A stretch of DNA of 64,000 nucleotides from Phorcus lineatus. Lineage: Eukaryota > Mollusca > Gastropoda > Trochida > Trochidae. The notes under the pieces were generated by a model. The model was not told the origin of the DNA. It was given only the letters and a program-made list of their open reading frames with translations, and made no database searches. Location of the stretch: contig OV121092.1 in NCBI GenBank assembly GCA_921293015.1, positions 14,824,001 through 14,888,000 of the forward strand, read 5' to 3'. Both the position numbers and the translations under genes were made by a program. The number at the start of each line of letters is the position of its first letter. Position 1 is the stretch's first letter. Shown here piece by piece: positions 32,401-41,150 of the stretch.

Positions 32401-34431
32401 AGCGCATCCCGTGACGGCTATAGAGATGAAAATCGACAGTCCAGTTACTGAAAGAAATTTAGGGTCATCATCATATTGTAGGAACAGCGTGTTAGTATCT
32501 GCTACACTCCCCTGACATCTATCAAATCAATTGCTTCCAGTTCGTATCGCTCTGTACATGACCAGTCTTAGAAATTTCTTCCAAACGTAAAAGTGTCATT
32601 ATCCAGATGAAGTACGGATGGATTTAAGATTATTCGCTTCAGTGTGTAACATAACAGGCTATATATGGCCATGAATAACCAGATGTCAGTGTTTCAGGCA
32701 TTTGCCTTGATAGATATCAGGACATTGTGTAAAAAGTACACTTTATACGGATATATGATATGCGTATATCAATACGCTGATGAAGCACGATGGTAGGTCA
32801 TATGCACTGGTATATACTCTCAAAAAGATTTTCATGTCGACTACTGCAGTTATTCAAACAAGTGGTAAATGCCCTGTGAGGAAAGGAAAACATCAAAAGT
32901 TAAAGAGACGTTTTTTAGAAATGAATGTATTGATGTTCACGACACTGTACTGTGAGTGATACTGTACAGACTTGGTGATCACAAGTGATAAGTTAAGATC
33001 AATGTCTATCAAAAAGGCAATCGGCCAACAATAAAACTAAAGTATGTCAGACATTTTCAACTATACAGCTCAATAAACCCAGAAGTTGTAGAACATGGAA
33101 AAGGTCACTCCATCATCTTGATATTTATGCATAATTACCTGTATGAATGGCTAATCCAGCTCCGTACATAACAAAGCTCATGTACCTCAACTGTAATAGA
33201 GAAAAAAGGATTCATAAGACAATAACCCTAGGCTCAAGCAGCAAAAAACTTCGAAAAAATAACATGTAGAAATGTAGTAGAAATCACATCTATTCTTCCA
33301 TTATTGATAGTGTGTGCTTTCCTATAGAATTTGGAAAGTTATGCATTAATATGCACTCTAATAAACTGCCAGTAATAACTTGGATAAACAATTTGGTGTT
33401 AATTATCTACGATTTTGTAAAGCTTTAACAACACTTCTACTTGACATCAGAAATTCAGAAATTTTTCCAACCAATCTTGTGGGTCCCGGTCGAAGAGTTA
33501 CAAATTAATAGGCGTAATAAAGTAGTCTTTCTAAAAGTATGCTCATATCCTGCAAAGCCGTGGATTCACCCAGAGTAAAATTTGAGCTTTATTTCAACCT
33601 ATGCCAAGGGTAACTGAAGACGTAATTGAACGAAGACTTTTATACCAACCTCATTGATGCATGCAATGATGTTAGACAGAATCTGCAGTATCCGAGAATC
33701 GAAGCGTCGTCCCAGGTACTGTCAAATAGAACAAACTCTAATGATTCCATTGGGTCTCTTTTGCCGTTACTTTGTCTTGAGTTCCAACAATACCCTGATA
33801 ATGTCACAGCAACTGCCTTTGATTGCAATGAGTTACCAGTCATTTAAATAACCTCGACTACAGCAAAATGAGAACTAGCAAGATATGTTTGCAATAGCCT
33901 CCGTGTTCATTGACAGTTTATTGGATTCAAAATTACCTGCTAAGAACAACCATTAAAAACCTTCTGTAAGCCATGTGATCATTGTCATGTTATACAAATA
34001 CGCTAACGTGTCAAATACATTTGTTTTCCCTCCAAATTGAAGGTATTTACAGTTACAATAACTATGGTTCAGTAAGCACTTCATAAATTACAAACCTCAT
34101 TGATGGTTGATATCTTAAGTCTCTTAATAAAGACTAGCACCAGTATGATCTCAATGGCAAATCCTGCTTGGGTACTTAATGATCTCAAAACCATTGATAT
34201 TCCATAAGTGTATCCCTCCGCGGGATATCCAATTATAAGGATAGACGAGCAGTACGAGGCTACTAGAGAGAGCGCCACGGGTAGGAAAGTCATGGATCCC
34301 CCGGCCATTAAGTAATCTGAAGTAGTTGGATTTCGCTTTCTCGCAGCGTGGTAGATCCCGATTAGCAGGGAAGCCACCACCATCAGTGAAAACACCACAT
34401 AGTCCCATACTCCGAACGTTGTGCTTTCCAT
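11300..34431 (-). CDS. SLC5A-family sodium:solute symporter (sodium-coupled monocarboxylate transporter-like), 14 coding exons
   Basis: Exons in gene order: 34096-34431 (coding part), 33650-33718, 33139-33190, 32380-32447, 31492-31572, 30216-30286, 29576-29713, 29200-29335, 28290-28378, 27754-27866, 27514-27587, 19405-19491, 18255-18478, 11300-11400. All junctions are GT-AG and all phases agree, giving 1639 bp (546 codons plus one base). The order and wording follow the SLC5 family: an N-terminal VWDYVVF helix, PVALSL, GGLKAVIWTDVLQ, DPTVRHT, LPGMPGLFMAALASASLSTISS (shown here in part) and the late WFYSLSYTLFM helix. This family couples sodium influx to uptake of small anions or sugars in the plasma membrane. 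The closest feel is SMCT/SLC5A8, but paralogue and substrate cannot be fixed by eye. The C-terminus is uncertain: either exon 14 reads through to a stop at 11187 (about 583 residues) or it splices at CTGACAG|GTAACT to an exon I did not find. Large mobile elements sit in introns 11 and 13 without touching exons. Confidence 0.9.
11615..11622 (+). repeat. 8-bp target-site duplication (left)
   Basis: GTTAGCAG directly precedes the element end CACAGGGGCG; the same eight bases follow the other end at 17190-17197. Confidence 0.9.
11692..11702 (+). promoter_or_regulatory. Inward TATA box in left TIR
   Basis: TATATAAAAGG lies about 130 bp before the 81-codon frame of the TIR. The right TIR has the mirror copy at 17110-17120. 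This suggests inward promoters at both ends. Confidence 0.45.
11828..12073 (+). CDS. 81-codon open frame in left TIR (hypothetical)
   Basis: Starts MDCQNRIIISRVTCNDTPKI and is repeated nearly unchanged in the other TIR (16739-16984). The two copies differ at two residues only (L/S and V/L). No known domain. It lies behind a TATA box, so it may be transcribed. The conservation may simply reflect TIR identity. Confidence 0.3.
   Translation: MDCQNRIIISRVTCNDTPKIAPARFSGQNPHSRKTAKTHRLTLFIDSSNVDNTNVELDSIGDIKLQVHNMRTAPNYYFYEC
12695..12975 (+). mobile_element. tRNA-derived SINE with 11-bp target duplication
   Basis: The head has a pol III B box (GGTTTGAATCC) and an A-box-like TGGATCAGCGCG, slightly 5'-truncated. 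The body runs to AAACAACAACTCACCTCACC. TAATTCTAGAT flanks it on both sides (12684-12694, 12976-12986). It inserted inside the 5.57-kb transposon, so it is younger than that element's family formation. Confidence 0.85.
12987..15127. other. AT-rich interior of the TIR element
   Basis: The 136-codon frame at 13554-13964 (-) shows no domain. Several acceptor-donor pairs can be drawn on the - strand, but none is convincing. Confidence 0.35.
15128..15950 (-). CDS. Two small phase-matched exons inside the TIR element (hypothetical gene)
   Basis: Exon B 15920-15950 (GTTTCAG acceptor, ACA|GTAAGTATT donor) and exon C 15128-15204 (ATGCTTTTCAG acceptor) join to an open frame of 35 codons starting at the ATG of exon B and ending TAA at 15128-15130. 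The C-terminal part reads FDIKRGQFNLEDILAAYMEK, which looks like real helical protein rather than noise. A candidate upstream exon ends at CAATCAG|GTAAGC (16317), but it brings no in-frame ATG. AATAAA signals follow on the - strand near 15070. It could be the 3' end of a transposase gene or a captured host gene fragment. Confidence 0.35.
16739..16984 (-). CDS. 81-codon open frame in right TIR (hypothetical)
   Basis: Inverted copy of the frame at 11828-12073, also pointing inward. Same reservations. Confidence 0.3.
   Translation of the reverse strand: MDCQNRIIISRVTCNDTPKIAPARFSGQNPHSRKTAKTHRLTSFIDSSNVDNTNLELDSIGDIKLQVHNMRTAPNYYFYEC
17110..17120 (-). promoter_or_regulatory. Inward TATA box in right TIR
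   Basis: Mirror copy of the left TIR TATA box, pointing into the element. Confidence 0.45.
17190..17197 (+). repeat. 8-bp target-site duplication (right)
   Basis: GTTAGCAG immediately after ...CGCCCCTGTG, matching the left flank. Confidence 0.9.
17198..18254. other. Remaining part of SLC5A intron 13
   Basis: Nothing recognised. The 88-codon + frame at 17439-17705 has no domain. Confidence 0.4.
18255..18478 (-). CDS. SLC5A exon 13
   Basis: 224 bp, phase 0-2, between TTGTCTTCCAG and TTCAAA|GTATGG. Encodes GAIAGLMAGFVIMTWLVVGS then a long extracellular loop with sequons (NLT, NES, NNT), as in the large loop before the last helix of SLC5A8-like proteins. Without the splice the frame would stop shortly after. 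Confidence 0.88.
18479..19404. other. SLC5A intron 12
   Basis: AT-rich, no repeat or ORF of note. Confidence 0.5.
19405..19491 (-). CDS. SLC5A exon 12
   Basis: 87 bp, 29 codons, phase 0-0, between TTAAATTCCAG and AAGAAG|GTTAGT. Encodes VTGQLGIALFYLGAFFPFVN, the TM segment with the family G.LG.F.L.PF pattern. Confidence 0.88.
19941..19954 (+). repeat. 14-bp target-site duplication of LINE (left)
   Basis: CTAAAGAGCCTATG; the identical 14 bases lie at 27369-27382. Confidence 0.93.
20430..21144 (+). pseudogene. LINE ORF1 (gag-like) remnant
   Basis: The first part (frame from 20480) reads GDHPEDC then CANCSGGHMASSKDC, a CCHC zinc knuckle. It stops at 20672-20674. The C-terminal part continues in another frame (STQTETESLTHSTQTG to RRLSPIKPPP) and ends at TGA 21142-21144. 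The N-terminal portion is missing. The ATGA overlap with ORF2 (ATG at 21141) suggests reinitiation in the active ancestor. Confidence 0.75.
21141..22388 (+). pseudogene. LINE ORF2 endonuclease domain
   Basis: APE-type endonuclease landmarks in order: ILQWNCRG (Asn), ICLQETHL (Glu), ILGDFNSHNPLWG (Asp/Asn), SAIDLTV, and GSDHFPI (catalytic Asp-His). All key residues are present. An in-frame TAA at 22386-22388 ends the frame, and the sequence beyond it continues in the same frame into the RT domain, so this is a nonsense mutation in one ORF2. Confidence 0.9.
22389..23448 (+). pseudogene. LINE ORF2 reverse transcriptase domain
   Basis: RT motifs: IVPIPKPGKDHTDPSNYRPI, GFRKQRSTTDHL, FFDLEKAYDTTW (motif A Asp), GVPQGSILS (motif B) and LFVDDFGVS (motif C, FVDD in place of YADD as in I-group LINEs). 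A one-base shift near 23280 moves the frame, after which KFLGILFDNKLSFIPHI continues the thumb region until the nested insertion. Confidence 0.92.
23978..24178 (+). pseudogene. P2X7-C-terminus-like N-terminal fragment (transposon-borne)
   Basis: An open frame with acidic-Ser stretch FPYLYEPNDSSSGSETEE and RDRLNNIDWF. This resembles the PYxFEP-acidic-RLGNxDWCxCGxC start of P2X7-like ballast domains that occur in many invertebrate transposon-associated proteins. The frame stops exactly where the Cys-rich zinc part should begin, so the gene is truncated. Confidence 0.45.
24547..24993. mobile_element. MITE-like element with TGGGTCCCGTT termini
   Basis: TGGGTCCCGTT at the left and AACGGGACCCA at the right, about 447 bp apart, no ORF. 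The GGGTCCCGTTGCACAAA opening is a known style of invertebrate MITE end. I see no target duplication. It lies within the TTAA insertion. Confidence 0.6.
25796..27195 (+). pseudogene. LINE ORF2 RNase H and C-terminal domain
   Basis: After the insertion the frame runs to a stop at 27193-27195. SKLDYGSIIYGSAR is the RT-thumb/connection. RNase H residues follow in order: YTDGSKDG (Asp), FTAEAKAIL (Glu), IFSDSLSCL (Asp), LPSHMDIRGNNKADSAGK (His and Asp). A C-terminal knuckle (CPIGHTHLTHSYLLKG, CIPCQCPLTVKHIL, C) closes it. All four acidic residues are kept. Confidence 0.92.
27310..27368 (+). repeat. LINE 3' hairpin tail
   Basis: CGCCGCTAATGGCTG...CCCAAGCGGCG forms a stem, followed by TTAAACAATAGCTCACTCA. 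A near-identical orphan copy is at 39348-39411. Confidence 0.8.
27369..27382 (+). repeat. 14-bp target-site duplication of LINE (right)
   Basis: Second copy of CTAAAGAGCCTATG directly after the LINE 3' end. Confidence 0.93.
27514..27587 (-). CDS. SLC5A exon 11
   Basis: 74 bp, phase 1-0, between CCTTTTTTCAG and TCGCAG|GTAGGA. Encodes a helix VFVFGILGCVCAFGLTLTGS. The following intron contains the 7.4-kb LINE. Confidence 0.87.
27754..27866 (-). CDS. SLC5A exon 10
   Basis: 113 bp, phase 2-1, between CTGACTTCAG and ACAG|GTAAAT. Encodes STISSCLSAMANITWYDLLK. The STISS run keeps the hydroxyl residues of the Na2 sodium site known in this fold. Confidence 0.9.
27867..29199. other. SLC5A introns 8 and 9
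   Basis: Apart from exon 9 (28290-28378) nothing is recognised. The 73-codon + frame at 28499-28720 has no domain. Confidence 0.4.
28290..28378 (-). CDS. SLC5A exon 9
   Basis: 89 bp, phase 0-2, between TTTCCTTCCAG and TTAAG|GTAAGT. Encodes IVPFFILDIYRNLPGMPGLF and ALASASL, the conserved PGxPGLFxA segment that leads into the Na2-site serines. Confidence 0.92.
29200..29335 (-). CDS. SLC5A exon 8
   Basis: 136 bp, phase 2-0, between ATCATTACAG and AACCAG|GTAAAC. Encodes a hydrophobic helix (CPLFVLLLGVGTIEGVVAYA) and the YYAKIGCDPLES loop, the family YxxxxCDP motif. Confidence 0.9.
29576..29713 (-). CDS. SLC5A exon 7
   Basis: 138 bp, phase 2-2, between CATTACTTCAG and AGTCG|GTATGC. Encodes DPTVRHTLWNLLFGSL and then GFGWLTGPSAVQRVLSMKS. 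Most SLC5A8-like proteins have YGVNQxQVQRYLS here, so the substrate- or ion-site neighbourhood differs. Confidence 0.9.
29714..30215. other. SLC5A intron 6
   Basis: Nothing recognised. Confidence 0.45.
30216..30286 (-). CDS. SLC5A exon 6
   Basis: 71 bp, phase 0-2, between TTTCCATCCAG and ATAAG|GTATTC. Encodes GGITEVWSRAAESGRLYI, matching the GGxxxV...GGRL loop of the family. Confidence 0.85.
30370..31490 (-). repeat. Degenerate tandem array of 5'-splice-site-like units in SLC5A intron 5
   Basis: Twenty or more diverged units of roughly 22-30 bp, + strand consensus about GAAGTAATACACTCACCATG. On the gene's sense strand each unit reads GGTGAGTGTATTACTTC, which resembles the true donor of exon 5 (GTGAGTGT at 31491). 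Within the array a larger block of about 330 bp is itself duplicated (from about 30370 and about 30700, both containing AATGGTGTT.TGAATT and TGTACCA). Frames such as 31190-31390 are the repeat translated. Confidence 0.8.
31492..31572 (-). CDS. SLC5A exon 5
   Basis: 81 bp, 27 codons, phase 0-0, between TTTGTGTAG and ATT|GTGAGTGT. Encodes GGLKAVIWTDVLQFTIM, one of the most conserved SLC5 signatures. The donor GTGAGTGT is the apparent seed of the tandem array that follows in intron 5. Confidence 0.93.
31573..32379. other. SLC5A intron 4
   Basis: AT-rich, with a short (TA)n at about 31804. Nothing else. Confidence 0.45.
32380..32447 (-). CDS. SLC5A exon 4
   Basis: 68 bp, phase 1-0, between ATTTCTTTCAG and CATC|GTATGT. 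Encodes VTGLSIFISIAVTG then AAVFYTTI, the family VTG...FYxTxGG stretch. Confidence 0.9.
32448..33138. other. SLC5A intron 3
   Basis: Nothing recognised. Confidence 0.45.
33139..33190 (-). CDS. SLC5A exon 3
   Basis: 52 bp, phase 0-1, between TCTATTACAG and ACAG|GTAATT. Encodes LRYMSFVMYGAGLAIHT, the TM4 region. Confidence 0.87.
33191..34095. other. SLC5A introns 1 and 2
   Basis: Apart from exon 2 nothing is recognised. The + strand frames over exon 2 are shadows. Confidence 0.5.
33650..33718 (-). CDS. SLC5A exon 2
   Basis: 69 bp, 23 codons, phase 0-0, between CTATTTGACAG and GAG|GTTGGT. Encodes YLGRRFDSRILQ, equivalent to the conserved YLExRF segment after TM3. Confidence 0.88.
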
Positions 34432-34440
34432 TTCGATATT
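34096..34440 (-). CDS. SLC5A exon 1 (start codon, TM1-TM3 region)
   Basis: Acceptor TTATCTCTTTCAG at 34441 opens a short leader, then ATG at 34431. 112 codons, ending GAG|GTTTGT in phase 0. Residues include VWDYVVFSLM, TSDYLMAGGSMTFLPVALSL and PAEGYTYG, matching the N-terminal signature of SLC5 transporters. An upstream in-frame ATG in the long open frame lies in the intron and is not used if the acceptor is right. Confidence 0.9.
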
Positions 34441-36141
34441 CTGAAAGAGATAAATTAAAACCACAATCAACATAGAAACCACCAACACAATGCAGTCTTT
34501 AAATCAGGACATTGCTCGTTCCATTTGATATTCTGAAAGAATACATTAACAAACTGGAATGAACTAAATACAAACAGGTCCTAATAGTTATCGAAATTCA
34601 TGAATATGGTATCATTAGTCTCATACTCTGAACCTTATCTAATCATTTCGATATTCAGAAAAAGATGATCACGATCAGTAGAGGACCTTCTTCCATTACT
34701 CATTTCATCACGCGAAATTTCATATTGTAAACATTATTCCTTAAATTTAGATATTCTCGAAGAGTATATTTAAAAATTCGCATGGACGTTGCAAATAATT
34801 GGTATGATCCATGTTCATATGATCCTATTATCAAGTTGTCCCATATTCCAAAAATTCTAAATGGTATAATACCGGCGGCAGGGCTACAGATAAGGGTCGT
34901 ACATGCGTAATGTACGCCTATAAAATTATTAAGTACGGCCCTAAAATAAATTCCATGTGTATCATGTACGCACATACATGCCTGTTTAGGCTTGGACATT
35001 CATATCCATGCGTATCGTATTTCTAAATTTATTATGGATGTTCTGAGTCATGAATATAATAATTTCATGTTCAGGTTCATTTGACAAACATGCAATTATC
35101 GATTGTTGATACCTTGACAAATGTACTTCTAAAATTATGTACAGCTTCGCTAGTTTCTGTCGGTAATACATTTGCGATTTCATTGGTTGATTACAACACT
35201 TTACACTTTACACCTTCATAAACAACATACAGACGTGCTCACACTTTGCAAGTACTAAAGTAGTGAGTACACCCCCAATAATTTCAGTACACCCCCACTT
35301 ATATTCAAGGTGTATGTACACTCACACCTCAAAAGTTATCTGTATTATATCCATCAATTTGCTTGGACTTTCCGTCATAAGTGATGCTTGATCATTGTTC
35401 AAGCATATAAAGATCAACATTTGTCTACACGCCATGTCGTGATATTCTAAGAATACTTTGAAGAAGAAAACACTATAGGATGATAAAAGTTGATGGACAT
35501 GATGCTTTACAAAGAGAAAAATGTTTTTGTTTCCATATCGACTGGATGTGATATACCGTTACATACATAACTATCTATGGTGTATTATACTACCACGGTC
35601 ACGCACAAAAAGTTTGTTCATCATGATTTGGAACATGTGTAGCCGATTAAAGACAGATGACATACATGCACATTAAAAGCTATTGGACAATGGCTAAACC
35701 TTTTCTACACATTGATTCTATCTATACCTACATGTATATACTGGTAGCGAAACTTTTACTTTTAAATAATTAAAATCGTTAAATGGGATGAAAACAGTTG
35801 ACAGTCGAAAGGGAGTTTCTTCCCATAATATAAGCAACAGTTAAAAATAGTAGGAACTAGTATACAATTTAGATTTGATTTCTTCGGCATTTCTTTTGAT
35901 AAAGAATTAAACGAATCAAATCAATCAAATATTTTGATTTCTAATACAATGAGTTCGGAAGGGAAATTTCAACGAATACTTTCAAGGACCATACATGAAT
36001 AAAGATGCAAATTAAAAAGGTCGAGGTCGGTACTCGTTGAAAATTCCATTTATGTCACACCCACATTAACATTTTGATCGGTTAGTTAATTCATTTTATA
36101 TTGTTTTTACTACACATGTATTGTATTGATGTTTTCCTTAC
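34441..36141. other. Probable SLC5A leader intron
   Basis: AT-rich, no recognised element. Ends match a donor at 36141 and the acceptor at 34441. Confidence 0.35.
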
Positions 36142-36195
36142 CTGCACGTAGTAGAGTTCCTACAGAGAGCTATCGTTCTCAGCTACTAAAGTTGT
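36142..36195 (-). other. Candidate 5' UTR exon of the SLC5A gene
   Basis: On the - strand CTACTACGTGCAG|GTAAGG is a strong splice donor, and the coding exon 1 begins with an acceptor just upstream of the ATG, so a leader exon is required. The 5' limit is a guess. An AT-rich TATATACTTTTTATTA block lies just upstream. Confidence 0.35.
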
Positions 36196-36199
36196 TTGG

Positions 36200-39100
36200 A
36201 ATTGCAGACTAAAAGCATAATAAAAAGTATATAATTCATGAATATTAACAATTAATTATTCATTGAATGTAAGTTCATTCCATGATGTAGAAAATTATAG
36301 TTTGTCCTTAATTATTAGGCCTTGCCAAAATTACAGTATATTTGCAATCAAATAACATTGTAAGTAAGAGCATTCACAGTTAGGCATTTGCATCCATTAA
36401 TATTGTAGCCAATTACTGTACAGGAAAATTGATGAAAGAAGCAGTATGCTTCAATGTTTTGGCACCAGGTGTTTCGATGATAAATCATTTCGTTATTGAT
36501 ACAGTTGAATTGCTATGTTTCTTATACTGTCTCCAATTATGTAACTAAATTTAATTCACATTTGCAATTTCATTAGATAATATGTTTCACTGCAGTGAAA
36601 AAAATTATGGATCTCATTTTTGAAATGTCAAACAATATCAGATGGTGTTCCCTTAGGAAAAATGAAACGTTACCAGTTGGTGAACGCAAAGTTGATTAAC
36701 ACCTATAGTTCATAGCAATACGAAAAACACTACAACAGAACAATCAAACTTGTCCTTTCATTTAAAGTATGTTTAACATTATAAGGTATATGTTTTGCAT
36801 TTATCAAATTATTGTTTGTAACTGTTCAACCAACCAACCCACTAACAGGATATGTATGGTGTATATATGGTGTCGCTGAACAATTTTTCTTGTGGTTTAC
36901 GCAAAACTGTCTATATAGCATTTGTTGCAAAAACAAAGCCCAGGCTATTCATTTATTACATCGTTCCATACACATGTGCACTTAACCTACGATCAATAAC
37001 TGTCTGGGAAGAGGGAAACCAGTTTTCTTAACTATACGGAAATATTTCATTTCAAAACCGAGGGGAGTTGCTTTAAATCTCGCAATTTAACAACACTTGC
37101 ACTGCTACATTTCGCTTCAAGCTCCCTAATCAAGACATAGAATTTTAGAGATTGCCAGGAAACATATGTTATAAAATCAAAATTGTTTTTATGCTTTGAA
37201 ATAACAGTGGCTAAGTTTTTTTGGCTCGAAATGCAGTTAGGTATGACAAGCTTTTGTACTTAATGGTAATATGTGAAGACGTAGTGTCATTCATGTTCAT
37301 AAATTTATTGATTATTGTACCATGTGTCACCATAGGACCTTCCTCATTTTTGGCAGAGTCAGCTTCGGAAACATTCATAATTATCACTTACACTGCAAAT
37401 TGTTGGCACCTAAATCTCTCTACCTACTTGGATTTTGCTTATTCTATCATGATCTGCCTACTTGTTGTTTGGTTGAGTGAGATTTAGAGTTCACTATTGA
37501 CCACAGTTAAATAAGTTGATAAGTTGAGTTGTTTGCCGTGTACGTCATGTGCTAATAATTACATTGATTAGAATGATATGAGGTGACTTAATCATTTTCC
37601 TTAGTGGTGATTCTGTTCAATCACCTGTAATCAACGATAAAAAAACTGAGTATATGCCTCTGTAAATCATTTAAGAACTGATAATAGCTTATAATGGCGT
37701 AAGCAAAACGTAATGTAACTTCATGGTGGTATAAAAGTGTCACTTGACTTGCGCTTTTTACTTACGTGTAGCTAAGAGTAACAATTAACACATTACTGTT
37801 CATATGACCCTGGAATTTCATGTTGTGGATCACAAGTAAGATCTTAAGAGTGAAATAAGATCAATGAAGAGTAAGATAAAATCTGATTACTTTATAAATT
37901 GGATCCAATTATGAACAATGTGAGCAGGACGAAAGCTTACTGTCATTTCATATCATTTAAACATACAAATCAACGTCTGTCGAGAATCAAAAACTATTAA
38001 GGGCTATAAGGATACTTTTGGCTTAAATGACGTATAAACGTTATACTTATGTTATACGATTTTTCATTATTTTAGCATTAAAATCACTACATATTCACAC
38101 ATTAACAAAATAGTTACACTCCAATTGATCTTCTGGATTTAACTGAAGGTAAACATACATTCACATGTACACGTGTATCTCTGGACAAAAATAGTAATAC
38201 ATAAATGCACATTTTGATAATTAAATCTTTGTCATTGACCACCTCATGAATTATTGTTGTTTAAAGGTTGAATATTCCTCACTTGATTTGTCCTTTTATG
38301 ATGTCAAATCAATATAATATATAAACAAACAAACCTAAGATAAATGTTGTCTGTTCACGTACTGGTCCTTACTCTCTAACGAAAAAACTTGAATAAACTT
38401 TTCTTAAATAATCTAAAAAAAAATTGTTATTCTATATTCAGTAGATAAATAGTTACTTTCATTATGATCGTCAATATAGTACAGAAAAACATTTCTATAC
38501 ATGTTATTTTATTTCTTGTCTGTGTATAGCTTTCACATTGGATCCTTTTGAAGTAAAATAGCATATACTCATTCCAATACCCTTCCCTTTGTTGTAAGTG
38601 CTTTTGCTTGTTTATTTAAGTTAATACATACAGCTGTCAAATCATTACTTAAAAAGAAATATAACTTTCAAAGCAAGTTCATGGTTTGAAGAGAGCTTCA
38701 TCAATAAACAACTATCAGCCATCAAAAGCATAGTGTGAAGACAAAAGATTCTTGTTGCAAGTCAATAACCATCTTCAAGATATGAATTACTGTCAAAGTG
38801 ATTCTTTGATGTTTAATCTCGTTTCAAACCATTTGTCGTTGCAGAAGAAAATTGCGTTATGATTTACTACAGTATCCTTTTCAATGTCATTTTCATTTAA
38901 AACAACAAATGGAGAATTCCTTTGATGAGATAATATCCACCAAAGAACAACTCGTTTAATCTTGATTGAAGAAGTGAAGTGCTCGTCATGTGTAGTCACT
39001 TATGTCCTTTTTAAAGATATTCAATCTTAGATGTATGGCTTTCAACCCATTTCAACTGTATGTCCTACCGAACAATTAGAACTTTGGTGGTTTTGTTTCT

Positions 39101-39347
39101 TTAAACTGAATGTTTAATTGTCCTCTTCGTCCTTTTGGAGAATATTGAACATTTTCTCTATTGCAAAATAAGGAGAGGAAAAACAACTGCAATAGGTGAC
39201 TGATAACCCACATAACCGTATATGATTATACTTTTCTGAAACATTTGAGATAATTCTTTCAAACATGTCAATTATTTGCCTTATAAGTGATTCATTTAAA
39301 CTCGGTCAATCCTTTTTTCACTATCTGTCAATCTGCAGATTTCCCCC
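36200..39347. other. Upstream region of the SLC5A gene, no gene seen
   Basis: The promoter should lie at its left end. A hydrophobic 88-codon frame at 37221-37487 and others show no domain or splice context. No mobile element recognised. Confidence 0.35.
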
Positions 39348-39411
39348 TTATTTCATTTAACGCCGCTTATGGCTGAAATATTGCCCAAGCGGCGTTAAAC
39401 AATAACCCACT
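39348..39411 (+). repeat. Orphan LINE 3' tail
   Basis: TTATTTCATTTAACGCCGCT, GGCTGAAATATTGCCC and AAGCGGCGTTAAACAATAACC closely match the 3' end of the LINE at 27310-27368. It is a severely 5'-truncated insertion. Confidence 0.8.
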
Positions 39412-39419
39412 ATCACATT

Positions 39420-39545
39420 TCATTTAGCCTGGTGGATCTTGTGCAGATAGTTGGTCCTAATATGAAAGACAAAACAGTCTCCCAAGATAGAGGGTCCTAG
39501 ATTAATCTTTATTTTATTTACGCGACCTTGGTGTGTGCAAGTGCA
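39420..39545 (+). repeat. Dispersed repeat, copy 1
   Basis: Contains ACAGTCTCCCAAGATAGA and TTTATTTACGCGACCTT, which match ACAGTCCCCCAAGACAGA and CTCTTTACGTGATCTG at 43555-43660. Family unknown. Confidence 0.5.
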
Positions 39546-40734
39546 GTAGCTGCATTTATTTGTCAGATATCTAACTAAAGCACATTCAAAGTGCCAGTTT
39601 TTCAAAACAAACATTTCAACAATATATAATGATATAATTTTGAACATACGTTTATAATTGATATATGAATCATTCTTGACAAAATAAAACCTCCTTCAAC
39701 AAGTTCTGTTAGACAAAATTATATTTGTTAACATTTACCGATAAAACCGTTCCGTTCAAGCAACTGTGCATATTGTATCGTTATTAAACATATTTGATGG
39801 GATATGAATAAAGTGTTGTGGCCGAGTCTTTGAAAATAACCTTATTCATTAAAGGAAATTACACTCTTCAAAATGATTATTTGGAGAATGTTAAAAGCAG
39901 CAAAAGCAATGCAATTGAATAACTGCAGCTACATGATTTTTGTATGGATCGGTGAAGGACGATTTCGTCTTCATCGGCGAGATGTAAAATAACGTACCAA
40001 CGTTGGGAAAATTATCCTTTAGGCCTAATTTGATTCAAATAGTCAACAGATGTGGTTGAGACACTTTCAGTGTGAGAATCGCAATAACATTTCCTCAATG
40101 ATTTGATTTCACACTGGTTCAGGGGAATTTAACAAAAATAGGTATATGACACACGCCCTCGGACAAACGACTTAGATCAGTAACAGACAGATATATACAC
40201 TTGGTATCCCACTTGTTTCTGTTGCCAAGGTAACCGTTATTTTCCACAATAGAAAGTGGAAAATATCAGCAAAAATGTATTGGTTGCAGCAATATAAATT
40301 TGTACAGAAAACAGATGTTTCACACTGAAGCAGCGCTTGATGAAGACGAACAAAAGTAATGTACATAACAACATTGAACAATAAAAGTGATTTCAAGAAA
40401 TTGGGGGGACAAGAAAACAAAACTTTTGTTAAATGTACATAGTTGTATACCTTTTATTGTGCATGCTAAAATTTTTTATAATAATTATAAACTCCCTGTG
40501 TTACAGTCTCAAATTATTTTACTGCCTTAAATGACTCTAGGGTTAAATGGGAGGCCAGCCTCATATGACTCTAGAGGTAATTGGACCTAGCCCCATATTA
40601 GACTAGAACGCCCGCTTTCAAATGACTCTATTCAGCGTCGAATAAAATTTTCTCAATTAGTCTATGATATGGTTACTAATTTTTACGCACTTCGGATTAA
40701 TTCAGTCTTCCAAATGAGAGAGTCCACCAATCTA

Positions 40735-41150
40735 GAGTCACGTGGTGCTAGCCTCAAAACACTCTCGAGTCATGTGGTGCTAGCCTCAAAACACTCTCGA
40801 GTCATGTGGTTCTAGCCTCAAAACACTCTCGAGTCATGTGGTCCTAGCCTCATAACACTCTCGAGTCGTCTGGTGCTAGCCTCATAACACTCTCGAGCCA
40901 TGTGGTGCTAGCCTCAAAACACTCTCGAGCCATGTGGTGCTAGCCTCATAACACTCTCGAGTCATGTGGTCCTAGCCTGAAAACATTCTCGAGTCATGTG
41001 GTCCTAGCCTGAAAACATTCTCGAGTCATGTGGTGCTAATCTCGAAACACTCTCGAGTCATGTGGTCCTAGCCTGAAAACATTCTCGAGTCATGTGGGGC
41101 TAGCCAGAAAACATTCTCGAGTCATGTTGGGCTAGCCTGAAAACACTCTA
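40735..41150 (+). repeat. 32-bp minisatellite, about 13 copies
   Basis: Unit starts GAGTCATGTGGTGCTAGCC and continues TCAAAACACTCTC; nearly every junction reads CTCGAG. Copies differ by few bases (CTCAAAA/CTGAAAA, CACTCTC/CATTCTC), and the variants are clustered, so the array grew by unequal exchange. Related half-units precede it from about 40530. Confidence 0.93.

Noticed and set aside
33626..33851. + strand frames of 65-73 codons
   Set aside because: Shadows of SLC5A exon 2 on the opposite strand.
37221..37487. Hydrophobic 88-codon + strand frame
   Set aside because: No domain, no splice sites, AT-rich composition alone explains the hydrophobicity.
37731..37745. TATA-like GGTATAAAAG as promoter of a + strand gene
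   Set aside because: No exon or ORF with support follows on the + strand.
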